NCBI GenBank assembly: GCA_037367405.1
Contig: JAZKJV010004143.1
Coordinates: 1-64,000 of the forward strand
Source of the DNA: Ottelia alismoides
Lineage: Eukaryota > Streptophyta > Magnoliopsida > Alismatales > Hydrocharitaceae
Direction: 5' to 3'
DNA: 64,000 nt
Made by a program: the position numbers and the translations under genes. Below the pieces are notes generated by a model. The model did not search any database. It was not told the DNA's origin and saw only the letters and a list, made by a program, of their open reading frames with translations. Below are positions 45,999 through 56,294 of the stretch, one piece after another; the first letter of the stretch is position 1; each line of letters opens with the position of its first letter.

Positions 45999-47225
45999 AA
46001 AACAAAAAAAAATCGAAAATCTCGAAAAATACATAAAATTGAAACTGAAGAAGATCTGAAGAATTTGGATCCTGCTGTACGGGAAGCACTAGAGAAGAAA
46101 CTGATTTTCGAACTTCCCTTCATACATGCCATTGAACACTTCCCCAACCTTAAAGGATTTGTAATGGACAAATTAATGATGAAAAAGTCGGACAGGATAA
46201 CAACAAAGACTGACAGACATATCTTGTCAATGGCCTCCTCTTTGGTGTTGAGGAGAAAAACCAAGAGCTGCATAGTGAAGCAGTTGCCCAGATTTGACTG
46301 TGGAATCAAAGACACAATTTTCACCCATGCTCGAATTGATGACGATTCACCAATCAATATCCTCCCGACCTCTATATTTCACGAACTCAAACTCAGACCG
46401 TTCAGGAAGATACGAGAGATTGTTCAATTGGCTAACCGATCGATAAAGCAGCCGAGAGGAATCATTTCTATCATCATTACATTCCAAGGTGCTCCGCTCA
46501 AAGTAGACTTCACAATCATTGATATTGAGCATCAAAGAGAATTCATCCAGTCTCCAATTATTCTCGGAAATCCATTCTTAGCATTGGATAAGGCAATTTT
46601 TGAGTGTGAGACTCCGGAAATTAATTTTACGACATTGGAAGCACTTCTATCTCACCCAGTCTTTGAGGAACCACGATTTTCTGAGGCAACCCATGAAGTC
46701 CTCGACAACCATAATCAGCAAGCGGTAGAAGAGCCCTACCCCGGTGCTACTCCTGAGATAGCGATTGTTGATGAGACTATTGGTTTAGAGACTTTCCCCC
46801 CTGCTCCATTCCCAGCTGCTCTCACCATGGAGAATCAAGTATACGAATCATATGATCTGGAGACTTATGCATGGTCGCACCCTGGGTCAACCTATTCTGA
46901 CTACCTTGATCACATTAGCTCTACAAAGGAATACTCCAACATCAAATCAATTGAGAACGAACATGCAGAGACTCTCCCCACCATTTCAATTCCTGTAGAT
47001 CTCACAATAGGAGAATGTTTCTTATATGATCCTGAGACATATGCATGGTCGCACCCAGGGGCAACCTACTCTGAATTCCTTGACCAAAACTTCCAAAATC
47101 AAGAGTGCACAACATTAAGAAGACTAAGAACAAACATGCAGGACGAACACCGACCAAGGAGAAGAATTCCAATGGTTATTCATCTGGAGACTCAAGTGGA
47201 CCAACACCTTCACAAAACAAAATGA
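45999..47225 (+). pseudogene. Element D ORF with retropepsin-like domain
   Basis: The frame is open from 45999 to the stop at 47225. There is no ATG at the usual cut-off (46065 is TTG), so it is a continuation of the upstream reading frame. A basic, helical N-terminus leads to a domain whose body (LANRSIKQPRGIISI, LKVDFTIIDIE, PIILGNPFLALDKAIFE) clearly follows the Athila protease pattern. Where the active site D-S/T/L-G should be, the sequence reads DDDSPINILP, so the first Asp may remain but the DxG triplet is lost. The C-terminal part contains two copies of an ETYAWSHPG-TYS repeat about 190 bp apart. The domain is probably catalytically dead. Confidence 0.75.
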
Positions 47226-47785
47226 CTACTCCTTCATCGAAAAAGAAAGTCATCTTTGACCTTCCGAAAGAGGAATCATCTGATGATCCCTCATCAGGTC
47301 CGGAAAAGGTAATCTACATGAGTGAGGTCTTCTCGGTAGTTCTAAAACCATATCTGCGCAAGGATCCAAACTTTGATTCCCGTTGGACGACCCCCGTTCC
47401 TGACTATTATTCATCAAACGCTGATGCTCCTGCTCTCATTAAATACACTGGAATTATTTCTTATGAGCTGATTAAGACTGGTGCTTCATAGTATTCATCT
47501 GAGAACAAAACGCTTGATCCCAAGAAGGAATGAATTCTGAGAAAACAACTGAGGAAACAAAAAGACGAGAATATATGGAGTGTGTCCACTTTCAAATACT
47601 ATTCCACTGAGGATAACTCTGATGATGGTTACCTTTCATATGACTCATACGCTTCATCTACTAGCCATCATGATTTTTTTGAGGATAACATTGATAATAG
47701 CTGGGAATCATATGCTTCATCTCCTTCTCATCATTACGATCTCCCACCGCAGGCTCACAAAAAGATCGGTCGAAAACCGCCTTAA
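47222..47785 (+). pseudogene. Element D ORF, C-terminal continuation
   Basis: An ATG at 47222 overlaps the upstream stop (ATGA) and opens MTTPSSKKKVIFDLP, which runs to 47491. A further in-style frame (47582-47785) has acidic Ser/Tyr/His-rich sequence with SYASS-SHH repeats. These look like the C-terminus of the same protein after frame breaks. No domain is recognised. The polypurine cassettes begin about 60 bp downstream. Confidence 0.5.
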
Positions 47786-47844
47786 TCATCGGCTACCCTC
47801 ACTCCCTCCCGACCACATCGGTCTCCTTGTACATCTTCTTCCTC

Positions 47845-48200
47845 TACTTAGGCCAAGGCCTAAGTATAGGGGGGACCGATGCCATCTGTACATACCATTC
47901 TCCCCATCTTCCAATCATTCCATTTCCACCCTTCTTCCTTACTTAGGCTGACCAGAGCCTAAGTATAGGAGGACCCGATGCCCATCTATATATACCATCC
48001 TCATTCACATATCCCGACCGCCTCATTTTCGCTTTTCTTCTGTACTTATACTGTTCACAGTTTAAGCATAGGGGGCGGACCAATGTACCTTGTTCTTTTT
48101 CTTTTTCTTTTTCACTCTCTTATGCTTAGCCCGAGCTATGTCTTCTTTACACTTCTTGTGCTCTGAAGACCTAGCACTCGCTAATGATAGGGGGGTCTAT
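47845..48200 (+). repeat. Hairpin-fused polypurine-like cassettes in D
   Basis: Four cassettes at about 95-140 bp spacing follow the ORF. The first has perfect arms TACTTAGGCC (47845-47854) and GGCCTAAGTA (47857-47866) running into TAGGGGGGACCGATGCC. The second has ACTTAGGCT (47941-47949) and AGCCTAAGT (47956-47964) running into ATAGGAGGACCCGATGCC. The third (about 48050-48080: TTTAAGCATAGGGGGCGGACC) and fourth (about 48180-48200: AATGATAGGGGGG) keep the G-run with weak stems. Confidence 0.75.
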
Positions 48201-49205
48201 ATATACGTTGTATATATTTTATCCATATCTCGTACCTCCGCCTAAGTCTATATGTATTTACGGGGTGGGTAACTAACCAAAAAAAACTTTTGCTACTAAC
48301 ACTGACCGTGTCTGACTGTGTCCAACCCAATTTTTTTTTGAAAAAAATGTCTTCTTATTCATTTTCATTAAAAAACTTAAAATAATCCCTTGCATAAAAC
48401 AAATTCAAAAATATTCACAAAAAAATGTGTGTCTGCATTTCACACACATGCACTTCATCCAGCATTTTATTCATTTGCATCTGTGAAAAGTCTTTGGGTT
48501 CTGAACTGAGTTATGAGCGGAAACCAAGAGTGATCTGGACTTGACCTTAATCCACCTAATTTTCATAGGAACTTCACCGAGAAATAGGATTTTAGAAACT
48601 TCAGGTCTATGACTTAATTCTTTGAGTTCCACATGATAATGAACAACGTTTGACTCTTAGTGTCTAACCTGGTCTCTTAATTCTGGGTACAACTCTGGAA
48701 TAGGAATTAATTTGTACTCTGGCACTATGCACTTGCTCAACTCAAACAGGGTGTTGGAAAACTGTGTGAGTTTCTTTTCTGATAGCATGGAAATCTAAAG
48801 ACAGGAGTACAGGTTGAAATAAAGCTTCGGAAAAGGGATGGACGGCTGGGCATATTTTTTTCTAAGACCCCAAAACATGTATGGAAAAAAAGGTTCTATA
48901 TCCGTAGGGCACAACAAGATCCAAGCAGAACCACCAAAAATCCAAATACAAAGAAGCCACTACCAAAAAAATATCTGACCAAAAAGGTCCAAGCTTCAAG
49001 AAAACCTGCAGATCTTGGTGGAGACTCGGCTACACTGGCCAGCTTCACAAGGAGAGGTGACTACATTGGCCACCCTCCAGTTCTTTTCTCCTTCTTCTAA
49101 CTTCTCCCCCAATTCAATTGTGAACACAACGCGACAGACCTTAGAAGGAAATACTTGACTCCCCGAGGACGAGTTATTCGAGAGGAGGTTTGCCTGGTAG
49201 TCCGG
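48201..49205 (+). other. Element D internal tail, first part
   Basis: This is non-coding. From 48840 it matches the H fragment 11983-12356 in the same orientation. It is interrupted at 49205 by the solo LTR and resumes at 52750. The minus-strand ORF 48996-49226 crosses the insertion boundary and is not a gene. Confidence 0.7.
49201..49205 (+). repeat. Target-site duplication (left) of the solo LTR
   Basis: TCCGG immediately precedes the LTR start TGATGAATACCC and is repeated exactly at 52750-52754. Five-base duplications are typical of Ty3/gypsy integration. Confidence 0.9.
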
Positions 49206-52200
49206 TGATGAATACCCATTCATCACTCTTTATTCTTTTATTTTAGCTACAAAACCCATGCAAAACACATGTAGATACTTGTAAATAGCAATAATTATCA
49301 TTCAGCATACAATGTGTAAAAATGAATAATTAGCATGTTTTTGTACATAAATAAAAGAATAAAGAAATAAAAGAAAAAGAGGGAGATATTTAGAATAAAT
49401 ATTGAGCGACCTAATCCCAAGGGAGGGCTCAACATGGGCCTGACCGTAAAAAGAACCCAAGTAGAGAGAGATAGAGAAGCTCATATGTGTATATATACCT
49501 GTATATAAATAAAAATATTTTCCTCTAAACAAAACAAAAAAAATTTAAAAAGAAATTAAAACTCCTTCATCATTGTACATAAACCATATGTATATAAATA
49601 ACATATCTATTTATTTCCCCTTATAAATAAATAACTAAAAATCCCATAAAAATATGTACATATTCCATATTCCATAATGTAAATAAATAAAATAAAAATC
49701 ACAAAAATAAAAATAAAATAAAAAGAAATAAAATCAAAATCAAAATCAACATTGTATATATACTATGTAAATAAATGTATATACTTATTTATTTACTCTA
49801 TGTAAATAATTAATAAAAATAAAATAAAAATACCATATTATTCCAAATTTTATTCTATAAATAAATAAAATATAACATTGGAATAAAATGTATAAAAATA
49901 AATAATTAAAAATCAAAAATCAAAAATACATATTGTATATACCTACATATAATAATACTATATTGTACATACAATATTTTTATTTCAAAAAAATAAATAA
50001 AAATCACAAAAAAATATAAAATAAATAAAAATTTTTCATGTTTTAAGTTTTTAGAAATTAATTCATTTATTATTTTTTATTGAATTATCAAAGATATAAT
50101 AAATCCTGAATTCCCATTGGTCCACGGGGGATTGTTGACCCCCGGTCAACTCTCCCCTGCGGACCCTCTTCTCGCAGATTTGGGCGTCTGATCTGATTTC
50201 TCCAAATTTTAGCGCCCTGGTCCGAGCTCCATTTACCCTAAACCCCAGGTCCTAATCATCCCTGATGCATTCGAGTTCCACACCGATGCATCCGCTTAGG
50301 GATCCATGCTTCACGGAACCCTACCCGACCCCATCTTCTCAGACCTGCAGTGGTATATAGCTTGAGCTCCACCGCACAATTCATGCCATCTTTGGCATTG
50401 CTTCTTCCACCCAGGACCTCCACCCTAATCCCTAGAGTGACAGCTTTTGATTGGCGTGTTGTGGAGAGGAGGAGGAGCTCTCTGCCACTGATCCGACGTC
50501 ATCTGACCGCCGTGCGCCGCTGTGAGCAGCGCCCGAGCCTCGGGTTGTCGACGACCCTCGAGGCGACGACTAGAGCTTCTTTAGCTCACCTACAGTCAAC
50601 TCCCGCCATCAGGTAAACCTAATTCTTCCTATTTTTCTCTAATTTCCGATTATCCCTAAATCGACCCATCGTCGTCTCCGACTGATTCCATTCACTCCAC
50701 TCATCGATTCGATCATCGGACGACGTCACCATCTTCACGAGACCTCTCTTCGCGTTCTGCACACACTCACTCCACCTGTCTTGCCCCGGAGCATGTAGCT
50801 CGACCTCCCTCGCCGTCGCCTCGCCGGAGGTCTTCGCCGCGACTCATCCACGCGCCCATTTCACCCCTAACTTGGTTGAGGCAATTTGCCCTCGACCAAG
50901 GAGCTGTTCTGTGCACTTTGCATGTCGAAAGAGGCTCATCTGAGGGCCGGAGCATTCAGGCACAACAGCTTCCAGCCTCCGTCGTCGCCGGGCCACTCCA
51001 GTGGTCGTCGGCCTCATCGGAGGTAGTCAGTCGCTGCAGACCATCGAGGCGAATCTTCTCCACATCTCAGCAACAGCAGCAGAGGTCCAACGCGCCCGTG
51101 GTGCTCCGGCGAACTTCACCGGAATCGAGTTCTTCCAGGACCTTCAGGAGCCGTCCGTTCATCCCCGTCGTTCCAGACTTAATCAGGACTGCTCGATCAG
51201 GCGTAGAGGAGGCCGATATCCACCACCGTCCGATCGACACGTGGCCTTCTCATCGCCATCCATCTAGACGAGGGTTGCCCGATATCCAGCACCGTCAGAT
51301 CCTCCACGTGGGAGGCCCTCAGCCGTCAGATCCGAGCTGGAGTCCTTCACAGAGGCGTAGTGCCCCTCAGCCATCCAATCTCACACGTGGCGTGCCTTCA
51401 GCCCTCGGATAATAAGTAGGGTAATTTATACTTAGGCCCCCTCTTGTTTTGCATTTACTTTTTAGTCCTGTAAATATTTTCAATAGTTGTTTTTATTTTG
51501 GTTAAATTGCATAGAGGACTTGGATGTTTATAGTATTTGCATATTAGTCCTTGTGAGTATGGCCACGTGCTTCGACACGTGAGGACTTGGTGTTTTTGCA
51601 ATATATTCCCTGTAGTTCTTGCGTGTTATGTTTTGAATGATTTAAAATAGGAATTACATTTAAGTCCTTCTGTGCCTGGACCACGTGCTGTACGCGTGAT
51701 TTTTTGGGGTTTTTGCACGAGGGCCCCCGCACTTTTCTGCCGTGTTTGTTTTGGCCCCAGGACATGCTTTTATTACATTAAGGTCCCTGTGCACTGTGTA
51801 CCTCTTTTTGATTTAAATAAAATATCAAATCCAACCCAAATCGTGTGAAATTCGGACACGTGGCTCCTGCCACTGTATAAAAATTTCTCTACTTTTTGGG
51901 TACATTTTTGAGGCTTTTTATTTTTTGTAAAAATTCAAAAACCTTGGTTTTTCCTTTTGTCCAGATTATAAAATCATAAAAAATATAAAAACTCTTTTAA
52001 AAATTCTAAAAAAATTAAGTTTTGCTTATTTTTGTGTATTTGAATTTCTTTGTGAATGGCTATTTTTGGTTTTATAAAAACCATAAAAAATAAAAAACCC
52101 TTAAAAACTCATAAAAATTCTAGAAAATATAGAAAAGCCAAAAAATCATAAACTCTTTTTCTAAATTTTCTTTATTGTTTCTATTTTTCATAAAAATTAC

Positions 52201-52749
52201 CTCCAAGCCTTTCCAAGACCATTTGATATTTCTCTTGGCCCTTTTTAGCTTGGCTGGACATCAGTTCATTGTTTTCACCCTTTTTGATTTTTAGAAAATC
52301 CATAAAAATTATAAAAATCTCAAAAATTCATCAAAAATAGTAAAAACATATAAAACTTAAAAATATTTTTGTTTGAATTTTTGGACCATTTTTTAGTATT
52401 TAAATAATTGGTTAAATTTTCTTATTTTCATCCTTTTATTATTTTCCTTCATTATTAAAAATATAAAAAAAATATAAAAATATTTAAAAACCACCAAAAA
52501 TTATTGTTTTTATTTTCTTTTATTGCATGACTACTTCGTAGGCCGCGAGGCCAACTCGTGCTCCTTGAGACCGACCCTGGGAGTTATACTAGGTTAATCA
52601 CATAGCGGGACCACTATCTTTGATTTTCTTGTTTTATCTGTTTGATTGGTGGTCTGATTTTGTTTCTTGATTGAGCTCTAAGTCCCGAGTGACTGAGGTC
52701 GCAACGACCTTAGTGATATCTTTACCTTAGTCTATCGGGAGGCTCATCA
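49206..52749 (+). repeat. Solo LTR of the A subfamily (3544 bp)
   Basis: It begins TGATGAAT-ACCC-ATTCATCA and ends GGCTCATCA, flanked by TCCGG on both sides. It is closely related to A's LTR in reverse complement: the same terminal loop, the GAGCGACCTAA-CCCAAGGGAGGGCTCA block, and the GACCCTGGGAG-TATAC-AGGTTAATC block. TATATAG at 50354-50360 is a likely TATA box. ORFs in its GC core (50350-51412) are not supported. Solo LTRs arise by recombination between the two LTRs of a full element. Confidence 0.93.
50354..50360 (+). promoter_or_regulatory. Probable TATA box of the solo LTR
   Basis: GTGGTATATAGCTTGAG sits at the entrance to the GC-rich core, in a position equivalent to the TATA in A's LTR. 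Confidence 0.5.
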
Positions 52750-52754
52750 TCCGG
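52750..52754 (+). repeat. Target-site duplication (right) of the solo LTR
   Basis: TCCGG follows the LTR end CATCA and matches 49201-49205 exactly. Confidence 0.9.
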
Positions 52755-53069
52755 CATTCTAGATTGGAAGAGCTAAAACCTTTCATACACATGAGTTGAT
52801 TGTTCAATGTTCATAGGGTATGCTTTGGGAATATGATTGATCTAAGATGTCTTCTGAGCCAAAACTGTGACAATGATGTGTAGAACTTGAAGGTTGTTGA
52901 TGTTAAAATTCTAAGTCTCACAGAAGTTCTGTAAAACTAATAATCCAAAGGTCGAGTCTAGTTTCATTTTCACCTTCAGCTCATGGTCTTGGTATGGAAC
53001 CCAATCTCATTTCACCTCATGGCATTTTTCTTGATGCTCAGGGACGAGCATGGTTTAAGTATAGGGGGA
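52755..53069 (+). other. Element D internal tail, polypurine tract and hairpin
   Basis: This continues D after the solo LTR. The hairpin ATGCTC-AGGGAC-GAGCAT (53034-53051) and the tract AAGTATAGGGGGA (53057-53069) precede the 3' LTR at 53070. It is homologous to H's tail at 21940-22171. Confidence 0.8.
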
Positions 53070-53606
53070 TGATGAATCTTAGATTCATCACTCTAAATCT
53101 CATTAATTAAGCTCAAATCCCTTAAAATCATCAGCATTTCTTCATTTGTTTTGCATAATTAGCATTCATGCATGTTTTGATAAGAATTGCATTTTATCAC
53201 TCATTTCGGCACAAAATAAGAAGCCAAAAATCCCAGCCAAAATTGACTTGTAAATAGCCTAAATTCCCTGATTTTTAACTAATTCATGCTAACTCCGAAT
53301 AACCCAAAACCACTCCACTATGTACATATCACTGACAAGAATAAATGAAAAATACAAAAAAATCATTAACCCAAATAAGTGGACCAAAAACCCAAACCTT
53401 AGTTCTTCTCGGACTAAAACCCTCATATCTTCCCCATCCAGTGTCCATTTTGATCCTACTCACTTTTGAACTAATGTACGTTCAATTACCTTCAAAAAAA
53501 GACCAAGTTCAAGTGAATCGGAGCTCGTGTGTGAAAGTTGGGTTTTGGGCGTCTTTTGTACATTTTGTATTTTAGCGGTTTTTAACTGAATATTTTATAT
53601 ACATAA
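53070..53606 (+). repeat. Element D 3' LTR, truncated by E
   Basis: It starts TGATGAAT-CTTAG-ATTCATCA and matches 40194-40720 closely (for example CTCATTAATTAAGCTCAAAT and GCTAACTCCGAATAACCCAA). It ends where the copia LTR of E begins at about 53607. The rest should lie beyond E, outside the window. Confidence 0.87.
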
Positions 53607-54115
53607 TGTAGGATATGTTAAGATCCTTAAGCGCAACACAGAAGCGTGAGGATCACATCGTATGTGATCAGGAGCGACTAGTCGCATCAGTTGCTCTAGG
53701 CAGCAGAAATTAATTTTTTTTCATGTGAAGAAACCACATGATCCAAGAACACTTCTCGAATCGTTTCGTCTAACCCACAAACAAGTAATAAGATTACCTC
53801 TTAAAGCGTGGTTGCGATCGAGTCTCTAAACAAAGAGACCTCCTGTCTCAAGTCCGATCCGACGGAGGAGACGCTTGCGAGCGTGTTGATGAAACACGTG
53901 ATCCTCGCAATCCATGTTGATGATCCAAGCGGTGAATCTCCTAATCTTGACACACGAGATCCAACATTTTTTTCATGAGCGAGGTGCACTGAAGGAGACG
54001 GAGATCCACGAGCAAATGATCGAGCAGCATAACGACGACGCTGCGGCGATGGAGACTCCCTCTAGGGCATCCATGGTGGACGACCATATGCGAGGGAGAA
54101 AGAGAGTAGGCGTGT

Positions 54116-54118
<3 letters not shown>

Positions 54119-54168
<50 letters not shown>
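54119..54168. repeat. (GA)25 microsatellite
   Basis: An uninterrupted 50-bp GA repeat lies about 45 bp downstream of the TATA box in transcription direction. The equivalent place in the other LTR (62089-62109) has only a short, interrupted GA stretch, so the repeat expanded after insertion (or contracted there). Poly-Leu/Ser ORFs across it are artefacts. Confidence 0.95.
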
Positions 54169-54172
<4 letters not shown>

Positions 54173-54211
54173 TGTTCTCATTGTGTAAAGAAGAGCAAAG
54201 GGGTACCTCTC

Positions 54212-54220
54212 CTTTTATAA
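54212..54220 (-). promoter_or_regulatory. TATA box of E's 3' LTR
   Basis: The minus strand reads ATTATAAAAGGAG, a strong TATA consensus. It is conserved in the 5' LTR (62152-62162) and in F (about 30385). It places U3 to the right (about 2.06 kb) and R-U5 to the left (about 0.6 kb). Confidence 0.75.
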
Positions 54221-54634
54221 TATTTTGGGATCCATGGATCTCAGTCCATGGACAACACAAATCCAATGGCTCACATTGATTTGTATTTATTTTAATGGCC
54301 AAGATTTGTGTTGGTAAAAACCAACAACAATTAATTTAATAAAATCAAATGTATATTGAATATAATTTGATTTATATCAAATCAAACTCCATTAGAGAAA
54401 TAGGAAGGAGGCAAGCCTCCTTCCATAAGGAGGGTAAACAGCCACCACATTCCTTATAGGAATTGTGGTCATCCACTCTTCTTATATGGAAGGTGGATGT
54501 CTCTCTTCCATTACATGAGATTACATTACCTCATGATTCTCTCCAATATTTGCAACAACTTTTTTTTCAAATTATTTCACAAAAATAATTCCAATCTATT
54601 TTGTGAACATTGCAATCTTGCCATTAGAAATTTA

Positions 54635-55005
54635 TGAATCACATTCACAACCCAAAATAAAATATCAATTATATTTTCAATTTAATGTCCAATGTGAATC
54701 CATTTCACATCAACATTTAATTAACAAATGTAAATTACAAATAGCTCTCTCTTATATATTATAAATCACATTTATAATATATATGATTAATATGGATAGT
54801 GATATCGACATTATTCATATCTATGATAATTAAATCACATTTAATCATCTTGGATCTCTATTCTCATGTGCCCAAATAATGTGAATCACATTCACATTAT
54901 TTACATCTTCGATAATCAAATCACATGTAATTATCTTTGATAACTCTCTATATAATATGAATCAAATTCGCATTATTCGTGTTAATTAAATCACATTTAA
55001 TTATC
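54635..55005. repeat. Array of CAC-centred palindromes in copia U3
   Basis: At least eight palindromes lie in 370 bp. Perfect examples: 54753-54783 (two 14-bp arms around CAC), 54874-54902 (13-bp arms around CAC) and 54635-54647 (5-bp arms around CAC). Near-perfect examples: 54692-54710 (loop TCCAT), 54825-54849, 54911-54935 and 54981-55005. The core is A-A-T-CAC-A-T-T, while the arms differ from unit to unit but stay self-complementary. The array sits 0.4-0.8 kb upstream of the TATA box and recurs in the other LTR and in F. Confidence 0.85.
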
Positions 55006-55510
55006 CATTTTCTCAATGCTCGAATATATATATCAACAATGAAATTATCCTGAACTATTTCAAGGATAATACGCTTTCTCCGCGACTACTTGGAGATAAG
55101 GACATGGCGATTGTATTGTTCCACGTATAGTGACTTGGATATTGAGATCACATCTCAAATTTAGATCTCGGGTCTCCCATAGATGCTTGATTAAATCAAG
55201 ACCGCAAATCTAGTCTTCTCATTGAATCTGAATCACATTCAGATCAATGTCCAACATTTGGACTAAGATCAGATTACTTCTCTACTGAGAGGAGTCGCTA
55301 AAATCCAGACCCGTTTCATCAATCCCTAGGAATGGAAGCATCATGGTTATACAACCGTTTATGATCACATCACCCTCAGGTATTCCCAATACCTGTAAAT
55401 CCTGCATACTAGAAGACCCAGAATAAACCAGAAGTATAAGATCAATTTTACACTGTCTACTTCAGGGTTTTATCATTAAGTTTCTCATTCGATTATTGGG
55501 AGTTTGTATC

Positions 55511-55592
55511 GATCATATACTTTCCAAAAGCATATATCATACCCAGGTGTTGACCATATACTTTCCAAAAGTATATATCAAACCTACAAATT
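55511..55592. repeat. 41-bp tandem duplication in E's LTR
   Basis: GATCATATACTTTCCAAAAG-CATATATCA-TACCCAGGTGTT is followed by a second copy starting GACCATATACTTTCCAAAAG. The 5' LTR has the same pair (63452 onward). The F LTR has a single copy (about 27068-27110), so the duplication arose after the E and F lineages split. Confidence 0.8.
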
Positions 55593-56282
55593 CAGTCAAG
55601 CTTCCAAAGCGAGACGACCATGCATAGAATTTGATCTTCCCAATATCTCATGAGTGAGCTCATGTCTTCCGGTTCAGTAACCGAACCTATATGATCCCTT
55701 TGAGAGATCGTATTACTCATATGCCCTTATATGCACACCAGCATGCCGGTGTATAGACCTTGATTAGGTCATCAACCTATTGGTCTACCAAATATACATA
55801 CTTAGACATATAGTAACACAACTGTCTCCGGTCAGAGGATGCGTGCCTATATCATGACAGCATACGTCATAGGACTTTGGTTATCTCGATCTTGTTAAGT
55901 CAACTCTTTGACCCAACTAATCTGACACCTACGAATCTCTATTCCCATGCAGAGGACCTGCATCAAGAGGTCGGTTAGATATCAGCCAAGTGAGAAAGAA
56001 TTGCCATCTCCTACTCCGGCTGGAGATCCTCTCTTAACAATCATTTGATGGTACTTGGTGAGTCCTCAATCTAACTCTTTAGATATTCATCCAAGCACCA
56101 GCCTCAATGATTCAATAATTTAATCAACAGTTGTATGGTCATCAAGATGGCCATGGTACATAACCCTATTTGTATTAAGGGACCTATTATGCAAATTAGT
56201 TATTCTTCATTTCAGATTAGGGAATGATATTTGCAATAACATTTGTTGCATAATGGCTCGTCGTGGGCTCGCATATCCAATA

Positions 56283-56294
56283 ATCTCCCACTAG
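56283..56294 (-). other. Polypurine tract of E
   Basis: The minus strand reads CTAGTGGGAGAT followed by TATTGGATATG, the usual GTGGGAGA tract next to a (mutated) TGTTGG LTR start in plant copia elements. Confidence 0.8.

Larger units (their letters stand above)
40194..53606 (+). mobile_element. Element D: non-autonomous LTR retrotransposon with retropepsin-like ORF
   Basis: Plus orientation: 5' LTR (40194-43404), degenerate tRNA-Asp PBS, leader, a broken long ORF with a protease-like domain, polypurine-like cassettes, internal tail interrupted by a solo LTR (49206-52749), polypurine tract (53057-53069), and the first ~0.54 kb of the 3' LTR. The 3' LTR is cut at about 53606 by copia element E. 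No RT, RNase H or integrase is present, so D would have depended on another element. Confidence 0.87.
53607..56282 (-). repeat. Element E 3' LTR (2676 bp)
   Basis: The left edge TGTAGGATATG corresponds to TGAAGGATATGG beside the PBS at 61576. The right edge CATATCCAATA adjoins the polypurine tract. It contains a (GA)25 microsatellite (54119-54168), a TATA box (54212-54220), the palindrome array (54635-55005) and a 41-bp tandem duplication (55511 to about 55592). Small ORFs at 53801-54302 are within the LTR and unsupported. Confidence 0.85.

Noticed and set aside
50350..51412. 88- and 178-codon ORFs
   Set aside because: They lie within the solo LTR (49206-52749) and show no homology that I recognise.
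53973..54117. Short ORFs shared between 53801-54117 and 61537-62060, considered as a conserved gene family
   Set aside because: The similarity is explained because both places are the same part of E's two LTRs; frames differ between copies.
54116..54302. Minus-strand ORF with a poly-Leu/Ser stretch resembling a membrane segment
   Set aside because: The stretch is the translation of the (GA)25 microsatellite within an LTR.
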